This document shows positions 1 through 8,991 of a DNA stretch of 48,656 nucleotides, one piece after another; position 1 is the first letter of the stretch; each line of letters begins with the position of its first letter. Position numbers and translations under genes: made by a program. The notes under the pieces were generated by a model. It saw only the letters and a list, made by a program, of their open reading frames with translations. It was not told the origin of the DNA and ran no database searches. Source of the DNA: CAZCAC01 sp964496575 (lineage in GTDB: Bacteria > Planctomycetota > UBA1135 > GCA-002686595); contig CAZCAC010000066.1 of assembly GCA_964496575.1 (NCBI GenBank), positions 1 to 48,656 of the forward strand, given 5' to 3'.

Positions 1-1
1 C

Positions 2-1600
2 GGGCTGGTCAGGAAGTTCCACGAGAAGAACTACGGGGCGGAGTTCGGCTACCCCGAGTTCGCGCCGATGTTCCGCGCCGAGCTGTGGGATCCACAGCAG
101 TGGGCGCAGCTGTTCGAGCGAGCCGGGGCGCGCTACGTGGTGCTGGTGTCGAAGCACCACGACGGTTTCGCGCTGTGGCCCAACGAGCACGCCGGCAAGG
201 TGCGCGGCTACCCCTGGAACAGCGTCGACACGGGGCCGAAGCGCGATCTCTGCGGCGAGCTAGCCGAGGCGGTGCGAGCCGAGGGGCTGCGGATGGGCTT
301 CTACTACTCGTTCATGGAGTGGGACAACCCGCTCTACGTCCAGAACGACCCCGAGGCGGTGAAGCGCTACGTCGACGAGATGATGATCCCGCAGATCGAG
401 GAGCTGGTCACGCGTTACCGGCCCGCGGTCTTCTGGCCCGACGGCGAGTGGAACCTTCCAGATACCGCCTGGCGCAGCACGGAGATCCTCGAGTGGCTCT
501 ACGAGAACTGCGAGAACCCCGAGGAGCTGGTGGTCAACGACCGGTGGGGGCGAGGTCTGCGCGGGCAGGTCGGCGACTACTACACCACCGAGTACGGGAG
601 CATGGGCAACTCCTCGGGGGTCGCCGATCCGACGAAACCCTTCGAGGAGTGCCGCGGCATCGGGCACAGCTTCGCCTTCAACCGGCTGGAGAACTACGAC
701 GCGTACCTCACTCGCGACGCGCTGGTGCAGATGCTGATCGACCTGGTGGCCAAGGGCGGCGGCATGCTGCTCAACCTCGGGCCGACCGCCGACGGCCGCA
801 TCCCGGTGATCCAGCAGGACCGGCTGGTGGCGCTCGGCGAGTGGCTGGAGGTGAACGGCGAGGCGATCTACGGGACGCGCAAGGGGCTCTTCCGCTACCT
901 GCCGTGGGGGCGGTCGACGACCAGGGGCGACACGCTGTACCTGCACGTCTTCGACTGGCCGGCCGATCACACGCTGGAGGTGCCCGGCCTCGAGACGATG
1001 ATCGAGAAGGCCGACCTCCTGCACGACCCCGAGCGCCGGGCGCTCGCGATCGAGGGGAACGGCGGCGGTCGTCCGTCGATCGACCTGCTCGGCTACCACC
1101 CTTTCCGCCACGCCAGCGTGATCGCGCTGGAGCTCTCCGGCGAGCCGAAGATCGTCGACCGGATCTTCCCCGAGAGCAACGGCTCGATCCTCTTGCGGGC
1201 CGAGACGGCAGAGCTCACCGGCCGGCTGCAGCTGGAGACGGGCACGCTCACTCGCGACGGCGTCGAGGAGCCGCGCACCAACGTCGGCTACTGGACCGAG
1301 CACGAGGACACGATCAGCTGGAACGTGCGGGTCACCCCGGGGCAGCGCTACCGCGTCGAGGTCGACCTCGGCTGCGAGCCGGGTTCCGAGGGCGGGGTTC
1401 TCTCGGTCCACGTCGGCGGCGCGAGTCTCGATCACCGGGTCAACGATCCGACCGGGGGCTGGCACGACTACCGCATCGAGACGATCGGCGAGCTCACCGC
1501 GGGCGAGACCGCCGACGTGCCCGTCACCGTGCGCTGCGAGCGGATCGCGCGGACGGCGCTGGTGAACATCCGGTGGGTGCGGTTGGTGCCGGTCCGGTGA
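2..1600 (+). CDS. Alpha-L-fucosidase, GH29 (5' end cut by window)
   Basis: The frame is open from base 2, so the N-terminus lies outside the window. GH29 enzymes remove terminal alpha-L-fucose by a retaining mechanism. Visible family marks are FHEKNYG near the edge, KHHDGFALWP at about 152-181, FWPDGEW with the likely nucleophile Asp at 440-442, and GGMLLNLGPTADGRIP at about 757-804. After the catalytic barrel comes a short beta domain (about 870-1130) and then a further beta-rich domain to the stop that I cannot name; it may bind carbohydrate. The next gene starts 42 bp downstream on the same strand. A second GH29 protein lies at the opposite edge of the window and the two are not close copies. 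The family call is firm; the substrate (fucoidan, mucin or plant glycan) is not visible. Confidence 0.93.
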   Translation, partial: GLVRKFHEKNYGAEFGYPEFAPMFRAELWDPQQWAQLFERAGARYVVLVSKHHDGFALWPNEHAGKVRGYPWNSVDTGPKRDLCGELAEAVRAEGLRMGFYYSFMEWDNPLYVQNDPEAVKRYVDEMMIPQIEELVTRYRPAVFWPDGEWNLPDTAWRSTEILEWLYENCENPEELVVNDRWGRGLRGQVGDYYTTEYGSMGNSSGVADPTKPFEECRGIGHSFAFNRLENYDAYLTRDALVQMLIDLVAKGGGMLLNLGPTADGRIPVIQQDRLVALGEWLEVNGEAIYGTRKGLFRYLPWGRSTTRGDTLYLHVFDWPADHTLEVPGLETMIEKADLLHDPERRALAIEGNGGGRPSIDLLGYHPFRHASVIALELSGEPKIVDRIFPESNGSILLRAETAELTGRLQLETGTLTRDGVEEPRTNVGYWTEHEDTISWNVRVTPGQRYRVEVDLGCEPGSEGGVLSVHVGGASLDHRVNDPTGGWHDYRIETIGELTAGETADVPVTVRCERIARTALVNIRWVRLVPVR

Positions 1601-1642
1601 GATTCGGGTGAATTCGCGCCAGCGGGGGTGGTACGCGCAAGC

Positions 1643-3384
1643 ATGACCAGGATGGGCCGGATCGGAATCGCATTGCTCCTCGGCAGCGGGCTCGTAATCC
1701 TGATCTGGCAGCTCTCCGGTGGACGAGATACGCGGTTCCCGGAGGCTCCGGAGAGGACGGGCTCGCCGGCGACGATGCTGACACCCGATGGGCTCGAAGA
1801 GCGCACTCCGGAAGAACCACCGGCGTCCGAGCGCGAGGCGGTGGAGCCCCCCAAATCGGAACCCGCGCCGCCTTTCGTGGTCGCGCTCGACGAGACCGAC
1901 ACCAGGGACAGGGCCGTCTTGATCGTCAAGGTCGTCCGCAAGGACACGGCCGCCCCACTCCGCGGAATCGAGGTGGGGGTGGAGGGGCTCTGCGAGAGCG
2001 CCGAGATGCCTCCCGAGTGGGTGTCGGTCAGCCGGCATCTGACCAATTCCGCCGGCCTCGCCGCCATGGAGGTCCCCGCTCGAACACCCCTGGTGGCCTA
2101 CGCGGAGGATCGGGTCGTACAGCGGCACGACGGCCCCGCTCTGGAGACCGGGCATGCCTGGGAGGAGGACCTCTTCCTGACTCCGGGCTCGCGCCGCGAG
2201 ATCACGCTGGAGGTTCCCGTTGGGACCGACCTCCTCTTCTGGGGACACGTCGTCTCGGAGGATGGACATCCGGTGCCGGGGACCGAGATCTGGTGGGAGG
2301 AAGGGATGGGGTGCCACCTCGATCTCAGCGATCTCGACTCCGATGCCACCCGGCTCGCCGAATCGGACGACGACGGCCTGTTTCACGTCCGCCTGCGCTC
2401 GTGGGTCGACAACTGCCTCTTCGCCGTCGCGCCCGGTCTGGTTCCAGTGCGCGTCGGGATCGAGGAGGGACACGACGGTCCCGAACGAGCCACGACGATC
2501 GTCCTCCCTCGTGGCGCGCGGCTCACCGTGAGCCTGCAGGGACCCACGGAGCTGATCGAGCAGCTCGAGCTGCGCGCAGGCGCGACGGAATGGGACGGTG
2601 ACGGATACTACGCCTCCTCGATCGGCTGGGCGGGGTACTTCGACGACGAGGGACGGTGCCGCTTCGGTGGCCTTCCCGCCGGGATCCCCCTGTCCGTGGA
2701 GCTACGCGCCGACGGACGGACCTACCGGCGCTGCGAAGAGGAGATCGAGCTCTCCGTGGGAGAAGACCGGCTCCTGCACTGGGTGGTCGGTGATGGAGCG
2801 ACCATCGGGGGCCGCCTCCTCGATCAACACGAACGGCTCGTGACCGGTTGTACGGTCTGGCTGATCGACGGTGGGGCAATGGAACGCGCTCCGAAGCACT
2901 TGCAGCGGCCCTTTCCCGAGGTGCCGTACCGTGATCTCGAGTGCAGGACCGACGCCGACGGCCGGTTCCGCTTCGAGGACCTGCCGCCGGGAGGATACTG
3001 GATCGGTCCGCACCCGGAGCACGACGACCGAAGTCTCGGCGGACGAGTCGAGAGCGATTGGGCCGCAGAGATCCCGGCCGTAGCGGAGTTCGTCATGGTC
3101 GATTCTCCGAGCGACCGGATCGAGTTCGATCTGCACGTCCAGCGAGGGCATCTCATCAGAGGCCGGGTAGTCAAACCAGATGGATCGCCCGCGGAGGATG
3201 CCTGGATCTCGGCCTGGAACGTCGGCTCTCTGCTCAGCTTCGGAGCGGACACCGACGACGATGGCGAATTCGAGCTGGGGCCGCTCCTTCCGGGTGACTA
3301 CGTCCTGCGAGCGTGGTCGACCTGGTTGGCCGGGAGCGAGGAGGTCTCGGCGTCGGTGAGAAGGCGGAGATCCGGTTCGATTGA
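1643..3384 (+). CDS. Membrane-anchored protein with carboxypeptidase-regulatory-like repeats; frameshift near its C-terminus
   Basis: I chose ATG 1643 because it opens directly on a hydrophobic anchor (RIGIALLLGSGLVILIW); GTG 1628 and ATG 1652 are alternatives. A Pro/Glu-rich linker follows, then about four beta-sandwich units of the CarboxypepD_reg type. Their marks are GHVVSEDGHPVPG, GGRLLDQHERLVTG and GRVVKPDGSPAED followed by DDDGEFELGPLLPGDYVLRAW. No enzyme domain is visible. As sequenced, the frame runs past the expected end to 3625, with an Arg/Ser-rich tail overlapping the next gene by about 180 bp. A one-base shift near 3357-3362 restores GEKAEIRFD and a TGA at 3382-3384, leaving a normal 63 bp gap. 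That ending resembles the one of the minus-strand repeat protein at 8992. Function unknown; probably an exported structural or binding protein. Confidence 0.75.
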
Positions 3385-3447
3385 CCAGCTGCCAGGCTCG
3401 GTATGGGCGAGGTGGCGAAGAACGCGCGAGGTCGGTATCGTCGGGGT

Positions 3448-5916
3448 ATGCGCCACCTGGTCCTGTTCGCGATTGCGCTCTGTGGGCTCGGCGGTGAAGC
3501 TGCCCCCGACGTCATCGGTTCCGCGCGGGACGAGTACTCTCGGCTCGAGCAGGAGATCGACTTCTACCGGCTCCACGAAGTTCCGACGCGGCTGGAGCAG
3601 GAGGTGCTGCGCCGCGACGCGCTGATCTGGCCCGGCGACCGGGATCCGCTCGACGTAGCGCTGCGGCGGACGCGGGCGCTGCTGACTCATCTCCGGACGA
3701 TGGCCGGTGCCCCGACCTTCGAGGAGGAAGCGCCGTGGTTGGCGTGGCTGGAGGCGCGTGCCGGGGAGCTCGCCATTGAAGAGACCGCCGCCCGCCGAGC
3801 GCTCTTCGACGAAGTGGTGACGGCGCGCCGCATCATCGCTTTCAAGAACCCGCTGCTCGACTTCGACGACGTCGTCTTCCTCACGCACCACAAGCAAGGG
3901 CGCGGCGAGCGGCACATGGTCGACCAGTACGAGGGCCACAACGCGCGTCCCGGCGGCGGCCTGTTCGTCCTGCGCAACGCCTTCAGCGACTACTGCGTGC
4001 CGGAGGATCTGCTCCTGGGCGTGACCGTCGCGAATGGTCGCCTGAAGGGTCAGCGGCTCACCGGCGGCTCCTTCATCTCCCTCGAGCTCGACTGGGACGC
4101 CAAGCAGATCTGGTTCGCCTGGACGCAGGCCAAGGACGTGCCGAAGGGCGCCTCCTGGAAAGGCCAGTTCTGGACCGAGGCCGAGGCGATCGCCGACCGC
4201 AAGCGTAACTACTACTGGAGCGAGGAGACCTGCTACCACGTCTTCCGCTTCGACCTCGAGACCCGAGAGCTCGTCCAGCTCACCGATGGCCCCTGGAACG
4301 ACTTCGACCCGTGCGTGCTGCCCAGCGGCCGCCTGGTCTTCATCTCCGAGCGGCGCGGCGGCTTCCTGCGCTGCGGCGCGCGCCCCAACCCGACCTTTAC
4401 CCTGCACGGGATGATGCCCGACGGCAGCGACATCATCCCGCTCAGCGCGCACGAGACGCACGAGTGGCATCCCAGTGTCACCAACGACGGCAGGATCATC
4501 TACACGCGCTGGGACTACGTCGACCGCGACAGCGACATCGCGCACCACCCGTGGATCTGCGGGCCCGACGGCAGCGATCCGCGCGGCTTTCACGGCAACT
4601 ACCCCGAGTTTCGCGAGCACCGGCCGTGGATGGAACTGGCCATTCGCGCCATTCCCGACTCCCCCTGCTACGTCGCCACCGCCGCGCCGCACCACGGCGA
4701 GAACTACGGCTCGCTGATCCTCATCGATCCGCGGATCGAGGACGACGGCGCCTGCAGCCAGCTGCGGCGGATCACTCCCGAGGTGCACTTCCCCGAGTCG
4801 GAGACCTACCCCGGCATCCCCGGCCCGCCGCACAAGGGCGGGAATCGGAGAGGCCAGGTCTACGGGCAGCCGTGGCCGCTTTCCGAGGACTTCTACCTCT
4901 GCGTCTACGACCCCGGCGAGAAGCACTACGCGCTCTGCCTGCTCGACAGCTTCGGCAACAAGATCGAGCTCTACCGCGACCCGCAGGTGCCCTGCCTCGA
5001 CCCGATCCCGCTGCGAGAGCGCGAGCGGCCGCCGGTGCTGCCGGTGAAGACGACGCAGGCGCTCGCCGACCGTTCCGACGGCGACGAGCCGGTCCCCTCG
5101 ACGATGGCGGTGATCAACGTCTACGACGCCGCGTTCGAGTGGCCCGAGGGCACGCGGATCGAGGCGCTGCGAGTCGTACAGCTCTTCCCCAAGACGACGC
5201 GCAAGGCGGACGCGCCGCGGGTCGGCGTGGGCAACCAGTCGCTGGGGCGCGGCGTGCTCGGCACGGTGCCGGTGGAGGCCGACGGCTCCGCGTACTTCGA
5301 GGTGCCGCCCGACGTGCCGGTGTACTTCCAGGCGCTCGACGAGCGCGGCCGCGCCGTGCAGACGATGCGCTCCCTCACCTACGTGCACCGCGGCGAGCAG
5401 CTGACCTGCCTCGGCTGTCACGAGGGCGCGTCGAGCGCACCGCCGCGGAGCGTGACGCCGGTCCCGCTGGCCCTGCGTCGCCCGCCGAGCGAGCTCGAAG
5501 GCGACGTCGAGGGCTCCTGGCCGCTGACCTTCTCCGCGCTGGTGCAGCCGGTCGTCGACCGGCACTGCGCCGATTGCCACGCCACCGAGGAGAGCGCGCC
5601 GTCCCTTTCCCGGGACCCGGCGGCGCACGGGTGGTCGCGTGCCTACCACACCCTGGGCGCCTTCGCGTGGGCGAAGCACGGTGGCAACGGTTGGCTCGCC
5701 CGCAACGAGACCAGCTATTCCGAGGCGGGCAAGGTCGGCGCCCTCGGCTCGAGACTGCTGCCGATCCTCGAGCAGGATCATTTCGGAGTCGAGCTCGCAC
5801 CAGAAGAACTGTACCGCTTCACGCTCTGGCTCGACCTGAACAGCAACTTCTACGGCGTCTACCACGACCTGGAGGCCCAGACGCGCGGCGATCGCGTTCT
5901 CCCGATCCTGGAGTAG
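3448..5916 (+). CDS. HzsA-like propeller protein with two c-type heme motifs
   Basis: ATG 3448 is chosen over an upstream ATG at 3403 because it begins a signal peptide (MRHLVLFAIALCGLGGEA). The 822-residue protein resembles the hydrazine synthase alpha-subunit middle-domain family, common in planctomycetes that do not perform anammox. The middle carries propeller-like blades (DFDPCVLPSGRLVFISERRG, then THEWHPSVTNDGRIIYTRWD). Two CxxCH heme-attachment motifs follow: CLGCH at residue about 654 and CADCH at about 707. An N-terminal helical stretch (residues about 25-110) precedes the blades. The protein should be periplasmic, with two covalent hemes. No other hydrazine synthase subunit is present, so a role in anammox is not supported; an oxidoreductase or electron-transfer role is inferred. 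The upstream neighbour's frameshifted tail overlaps its first codons. Confidence 0.82.
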   Translation: MRHLVLFAIALCGLGGEAAPDVIGSARDEYSRLEQEIDFYRLHEVPTRLEQEVLRRDALIWPGDRDPLDVALRRTRALLTHLRTMAGAPTFEEEAPWLAWLEARAGELAIEETAARRALFDEVVTARRIIAFKNPLLDFDDVVFLTHHKQGRGERHMVDQYEGHNARPGGGLFVLRNAFSDYCVPEDLLLGVTVANGRLKGQRLTGGSFISLELDWDAKQIWFAWTQAKDVPKGASWKGQFWTEAEAIADRKRNYYWSEETCYHVFRFDLETRELVQLTDGPWNDFDPCVLPSGRLVFISERRGGFLRCGARPNPTFTLHGMMPDGSDIIPLSAHETHEWHPSVTNDGRIIYTRWDYVDRDSDIAHHPWICGPDGSDPRGFHGNYPEFREHRPWMELAIRAIPDSPCYVATAAPHHGENYGSLILIDPRIEDDGACSQLRRITPEVHFPESETYPGIPGPPHKGGNRRGQVYGQPWPLSEDFYLCVYDPGEKHYALCLLDSFGNKIELYRDPQVPCLDPIPLRERERPPVLPVKTTQALADRSDGDEPVPSTMAVINVYDAAFEWPEGTRIEALRVVQLFPKTTRKADAPRVGVGNQSLGRGVLGTVPVEADGSAYFEVPPDVPVYFQALDERGRAVQTMRSLTYVHRGEQLTCLGCHEGASSAPPRSVTPVPLALRRPPSELEGDVEGSWPLTFSALVQPVVDRHCADCHATEESAPSLSRDPAAHGWSRAYHTLGAFAWAKHGGNGWLARNETSYSEAGKVGALGSRLLPILEQDHFGVELAPEELYRFTLWLDLNSNFYGVYHDLEAQTRGDRVLPILE

Positions 5917-5985
5917 CCGAGGGTACGGAGCCTGGGTCAGACCAGCACGATTCTCACTGGTCCCGTATCATCGAACGACAAGGCC

Positions 5986-7329
5986 ATGAAGATCCTCCAG
6001 CTCATTCCTCCCGTCGTCGCCCTCGCCGGCGCCGCGGCGCTGGTCCTGCCGACCGCGACGCGCGCCTACACCCACACCGGCGACGTTCTCGACATCCCGG
6101 TTCGCGACTTCCGCGTCTTCAACAACTTCAGTGACCCGGAGGCGAACGACAACACGACGCCGCATCCCCAGTTCCCCGGCCACACCGGCGCGGTGATGGC
6201 GATCTGGAAGGCGAGCGTCGAGTGGGGGAGTCGGCTGCACGGTTCCGGCGAAGGCGATCCCAGCCAGCCGGGTGACCTCGGCTCCGGCGGCGCGAACTTC
6301 GACGCCTCCTTCCAGGGACTCGCCACCGGCGTCGGCGGGACGAACGACAACATCCACTCCGAGGTCAGCGGGTGCAGCGGCGGCGTGATCGGTTACGTCG
6401 AGACGCCGAGCAGTGACGGTTGGCGGATTCGCTACTGCGCCGAGTACTGCTGGGACGACGGGCCCGACGAGAACATCTCGCCGGGGTGCTACGATCTGCA
6501 GGGCGTGGCGACCTACCTGTACGGGATCGCGCTCGGAATGGGGCACTCGAGCGTGCCCGGTTCGACGATGTATCCGGCGATGACCGGGAGCGGGGTGCCC
6601 GCGCGCTCGATCGAGGCCGACGACATCGCCGGGATCCAGGCGCTGTACGGCGCGGCCGCGTCGACCAAGCCGGTCGTCGCCGGGGTGACGCACTGGGGCG
6701 GCCTGGTGACGATCACGGGGCAGGGTTTCGGCGCGACCGGCAACGACGTGTGGTTCACCGGCGTCAAGGTGACCGGCCTCACCTCGAACCACGGCGGGAC
6801 GCGGATCACCATGCAGCTGCCCCTGGGAGCGCAGCCGGGCGACGTGCTGGTGCGCGCGCCGTTCACGGGCCACGGGTCCCTCTCCAACGCCTGGCCCTTC
6901 GACCCGACCGGCCCCGGTTGCCCGCCGCCGGCCAGCTACTGCATCGGTGCGCCCAACTCCGCCGGAGCGGGCGCGACGATGTCGTGGATCGGCTCAACCA
7001 GCGTGGCCGCGAACGACCTGGTGCTGCAGACGGTCGGACTACCGCCGACCCAGTTCGGGCTCTTCTACTACGGCCCCAACCAGATCCAGATCCCCTTCGG
7101 TGACGGCTTCCGCTGCGTCGGTGGAGGCGTCCATCGCCTGGGGGTGAAGCTCAGCAGCGCCGGCGGCGAAGCGTCGTGGGCGCTCGACATCACCTCGCCG
7201 CCTTCGCCTCCGGGACAGATCACCGCCGGGTCGACCTGGAACTTCCAGCTGTGGTATCGCGACCCCGCCGGCCCGGGTGGAAGCGGGTTCAACTTCAGCG
7301 ACGGGTTGAACTCGACGTTCTGCCCCTGA
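5986..7329 (+). CDS. Secreted matrixin-like protein lacking catalytic residues, with IPT/TIG and C-terminal FCP module
   Basis: A 447-residue protein with a clear signal peptide (first 25 residues or so). Residues about 30-220 follow a matrixin-type metalloprotease: VATYLYGIALGMGH at 174-187, then STMYPAM (Met-turn) and ADDIAGIQALYG. The family signature is HExxHxxGxxH. Here the positions read Tyr177, Leu178, Ile181 and only His187 is kept, so the catalytic Glu and two zinc ligands are gone. An IPT/TIG-like domain follows (about 224-305, VTITGQGFGATGNDVWFTG). From about residue 318 comes the YC...GDGFRC...QLWYRDP...FCP module shared with the next gene and the one at 28369. The next gene begins 13 bp after the stop, so the two are probably co-transcribed. 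Likely a non-catalytic surface or binding protein. Confidence 0.82.
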   Translation: MKILQLIPPVVALAGAAALVLPTATRAYTHTGDVLDIPVRDFRVFNNFSDPEANDNTTPHPQFPGHTGAVMAIWKASVEWGSRLHGSGEGDPSQPGDLGSGGANFDASFQGLATGVGGTNDNIHSEVSGCSGGVIGYVETPSSDGWRIRYCAEYCWDDGPDENISPGCYDLQGVATYLYGIALGMGHSSVPGSTMYPAMTGSGVPARSIEADDIAGIQALYGAAASTKPVVAGVTHWGGLVTITGQGFGATGNDVWFTGVKVTGLTSNHGGTRITMQLPLGAQPGDVLVRAPFTGHGSLSNAWPFDPTGPGCPPPASYCIGAPNSAGAGATMSWIGSTSVAANDLVLQTVGLPPTQFGLFYYGPNQIQIPFGDGFRCVGGGVHRLGVKLSSAGGEASWALDITSPPSPPGQITAGSTWNFQLWYRDPAGPGGSGFNFSDGLNSTFCP

Positions 7330-7342
7330 TCGGGAGCCGATC

Positions 7343-8959
7343 ATGATGATCCGATCGATAGTCACGTTCCTCGTTCTGCTCCCCGGGAGCGCGTTCCCTC
7401 AGACGACGATCGACGTGATCGATGGAGACGATCCACAGGACAACTTCGGTGCGGCGGTCGCCTTCATCGGAGACTTGAACCACGACGGTGCGGAGGACTT
7501 CGCCGTCGGAGCGCCCGGTGACGACGATGGAGGCGCCGGAGCCGGAAGCGTGCGGGTGTACTCCGGCATCGATCGCAGCGAGATCTTCCACTGGGACGGA
7601 ATGGCCGTGGGCGCCCGCCTGGGCGCCTCGGTCGATGGTGCCGGGGATATCGACCTCGACGGAACCGACGACGTCATCGCCGGCGCGCCGGGGATCGATG
7701 CGGCGTACGTCTTCTCGGGCGCGAACGGAGCGATCCTGCTCACGCTGGCCCCCGGCGCGGGCGGCGAGTTCGGCACGGCGGTGTGCGGGATCGGCCTCGC
7801 CGACGGGGACGGCGTGCCCGATCTCGCCGTCGGGGCCACCGTCGGAGTGGGGCTGTGGGTCTTTTCCGGTTCGGACGGCTCGATCCTGTGGACCGCGTCC
7901 GACGTCAGTCGCGCGCTGGGAGCGGTCGGAGATATCGACGGCGACGGTCGCGACGACCTGATCGGAGGCGATCACCAGGAATCCGGGTACGCCGGCGAGT
8001 GGGATGGACGGGCCACGGTCTACTCCGGCGCGACCGGGGTGGTGATCTTCGACCACCCCGGATTCGGCGACTGGGGCGACAACGTCGGCAGCGGCGTGGC
8101 CGGCGTTGGCGACGTCAACGGGGACGGCTGGAACGACTACGCCTACGGTGCGCCGCACTTTCCCTGGCTGCACCCCTTTCGCAAACCCTACGCGCAGGTT
8201 CGTTCCGGCCAGGACGGGACGGTCCTCTACGAATGGGAGGGCGGCATCGACTCCGACTACGGCTGGGCAGTCGCTTCGGCGGGGGACATGGATCTCGATG
8301 GTGTGCCCGATGTCGTTGTCAGCCGCCTGGGCAACCGCTTCAGCTCCTCCTCGCTCGCGTTCCTCGAGGTCCACTCCGGTGCGACCGGGGACCTGCTCCT
8401 GCACGTGCCGATCGTCTACCGCGGTGGCCGCTCGATCGACGGCGGGCGTGACGTCGATGGCGACGGCTGGCCCGACCTCCTGTGCGGCAACCCTGACCAC
8501 CCAGCGCCCAGTGGAGAGGGGAGCGTCGCGATCTACACCCTCGGTTGCCCCTCGGGCACGGTCTACAATTACTGCACGGCGCTGCCCAACTCGACGGGAG
8601 TGCCGGCACGGATGGGCTGGATGAACTCGACCTCGATAGCTTCGAACGACTTCCGCCTCTTCGCACAGGATTGCCCGCCGAGCCAGTTCGCGATGTTCTT
8701 CTACGGCCCAGGCCAGGCCTATGCGCCGCTCGGCGACGGCTTCAGGTGCGTTTCCGGCCCGCTCTTTCGGCTGGGGGTGGTCAATACCGGTGCGGCGGGA
8801 GTGCCCAGCCACACCATGGACTTCACCAACCCGCCACAGCCGTCGGGCCTGATCTCGGCGGGCGAGACGTGGTTCTTCCAGCTGTGGTTCCGCGACCCCG
8901 CGGGGGGACCCGCCGGGAGCAACCTCGCCGACGCCTTGCGGGCGACGTTCTGCCCGTGA
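7343..8959 (+). CDS. FG-GAP (integrin-alpha-like) propeller protein with C-terminal FCP module
   Basis: A 538-residue secreted protein with a short signal peptide (MMIRSIVTFLVLLPGSAFPQ). Seven FG-GAP units can be counted by their calcium-loop cores: DLNHDGAEDF, DIDLDGTDDV, LADGDGVPDL, DIDGDGRDDL, DVNGDGWNDY, DMDLDGVPDV and DVDGDGWPDL. That fits one seven-bladed propeller with calcium loops of the DxDxDG type. From residue 410 (YCTALPNSTG) to the end it carries the FCP module (GDGFRC, QLWFRDP, final TFCP). It lies 13 bp behind the pseudo-matrixin gene, so both products of this probable operon carry the same C-terminal module. Likely role is surface adhesion or matrix binding; this is inferred from the fold class. 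The family call is firm, the partner unknown. Confidence 0.88.
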   Translation: MMIRSIVTFLVLLPGSAFPQTTIDVIDGDDPQDNFGAAVAFIGDLNHDGAEDFAVGAPGDDDGGAGAGSVRVYSGIDRSEIFHWDGMAVGARLGASVDGAGDIDLDGTDDVIAGAPGIDAAYVFSGANGAILLTLAPGAGGEFGTAVCGIGLADGDGVPDLAVGATVGVGLWVFSGSDGSILWTASDVSRALGAVGDIDGDGRDDLIGGDHQESGYAGEWDGRATVYSGATGVVIFDHPGFGDWGDNVGSGVAGVGDVNGDGWNDYAYGAPHFPWLHPFRKPYAQVRSGQDGTVLYEWEGGIDSDYGWAVASAGDMDLDGVPDVVVSRLGNRFSSSSLAFLEVHSGATGDLLLHVPIVYRGGRSIDGGRDVDGDGWPDLLCGNPDHPAPSGEGSVAIYTLGCPSGTVYNYCTALPNSTGVPARMGWMNSTSIASNDFRLFAQDCPPSQFAMFFYGPGQAYAPLGDGFRCVSGPLFRLGVVNTGAAGVPSHTMDFTNPPQPSGLISAGETWFFQLWFRDPAGGPAGSNLADALRATFCP

Positions 8960-8991
8960 TGTGATTCGGCGAGAACCTGCTCTCGATCGAC

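Noticed and set aside
260..2473. A 737-codon minus-strand frame across the fucosidase and repeat-rod genes
   Set aside because: Crosses two supported genes and their gap, with no motif.
3298..5865. An 855-codon open frame opposite the HzsA-like gene
   Set aside because: Same shadow pattern; the sense frame has a signal peptide and heme motifs.
3448..5916. Anammox hydrazine synthase
   Set aside because: Only one HzsA-like protein, no partner subunits, and family members are frequent in non-anammox planctomycetes.
6505..6600. Active zinc metalloprotease annotation
   Set aside because: The HExxH residues are replaced, so activity is not supported although the fold is likely.
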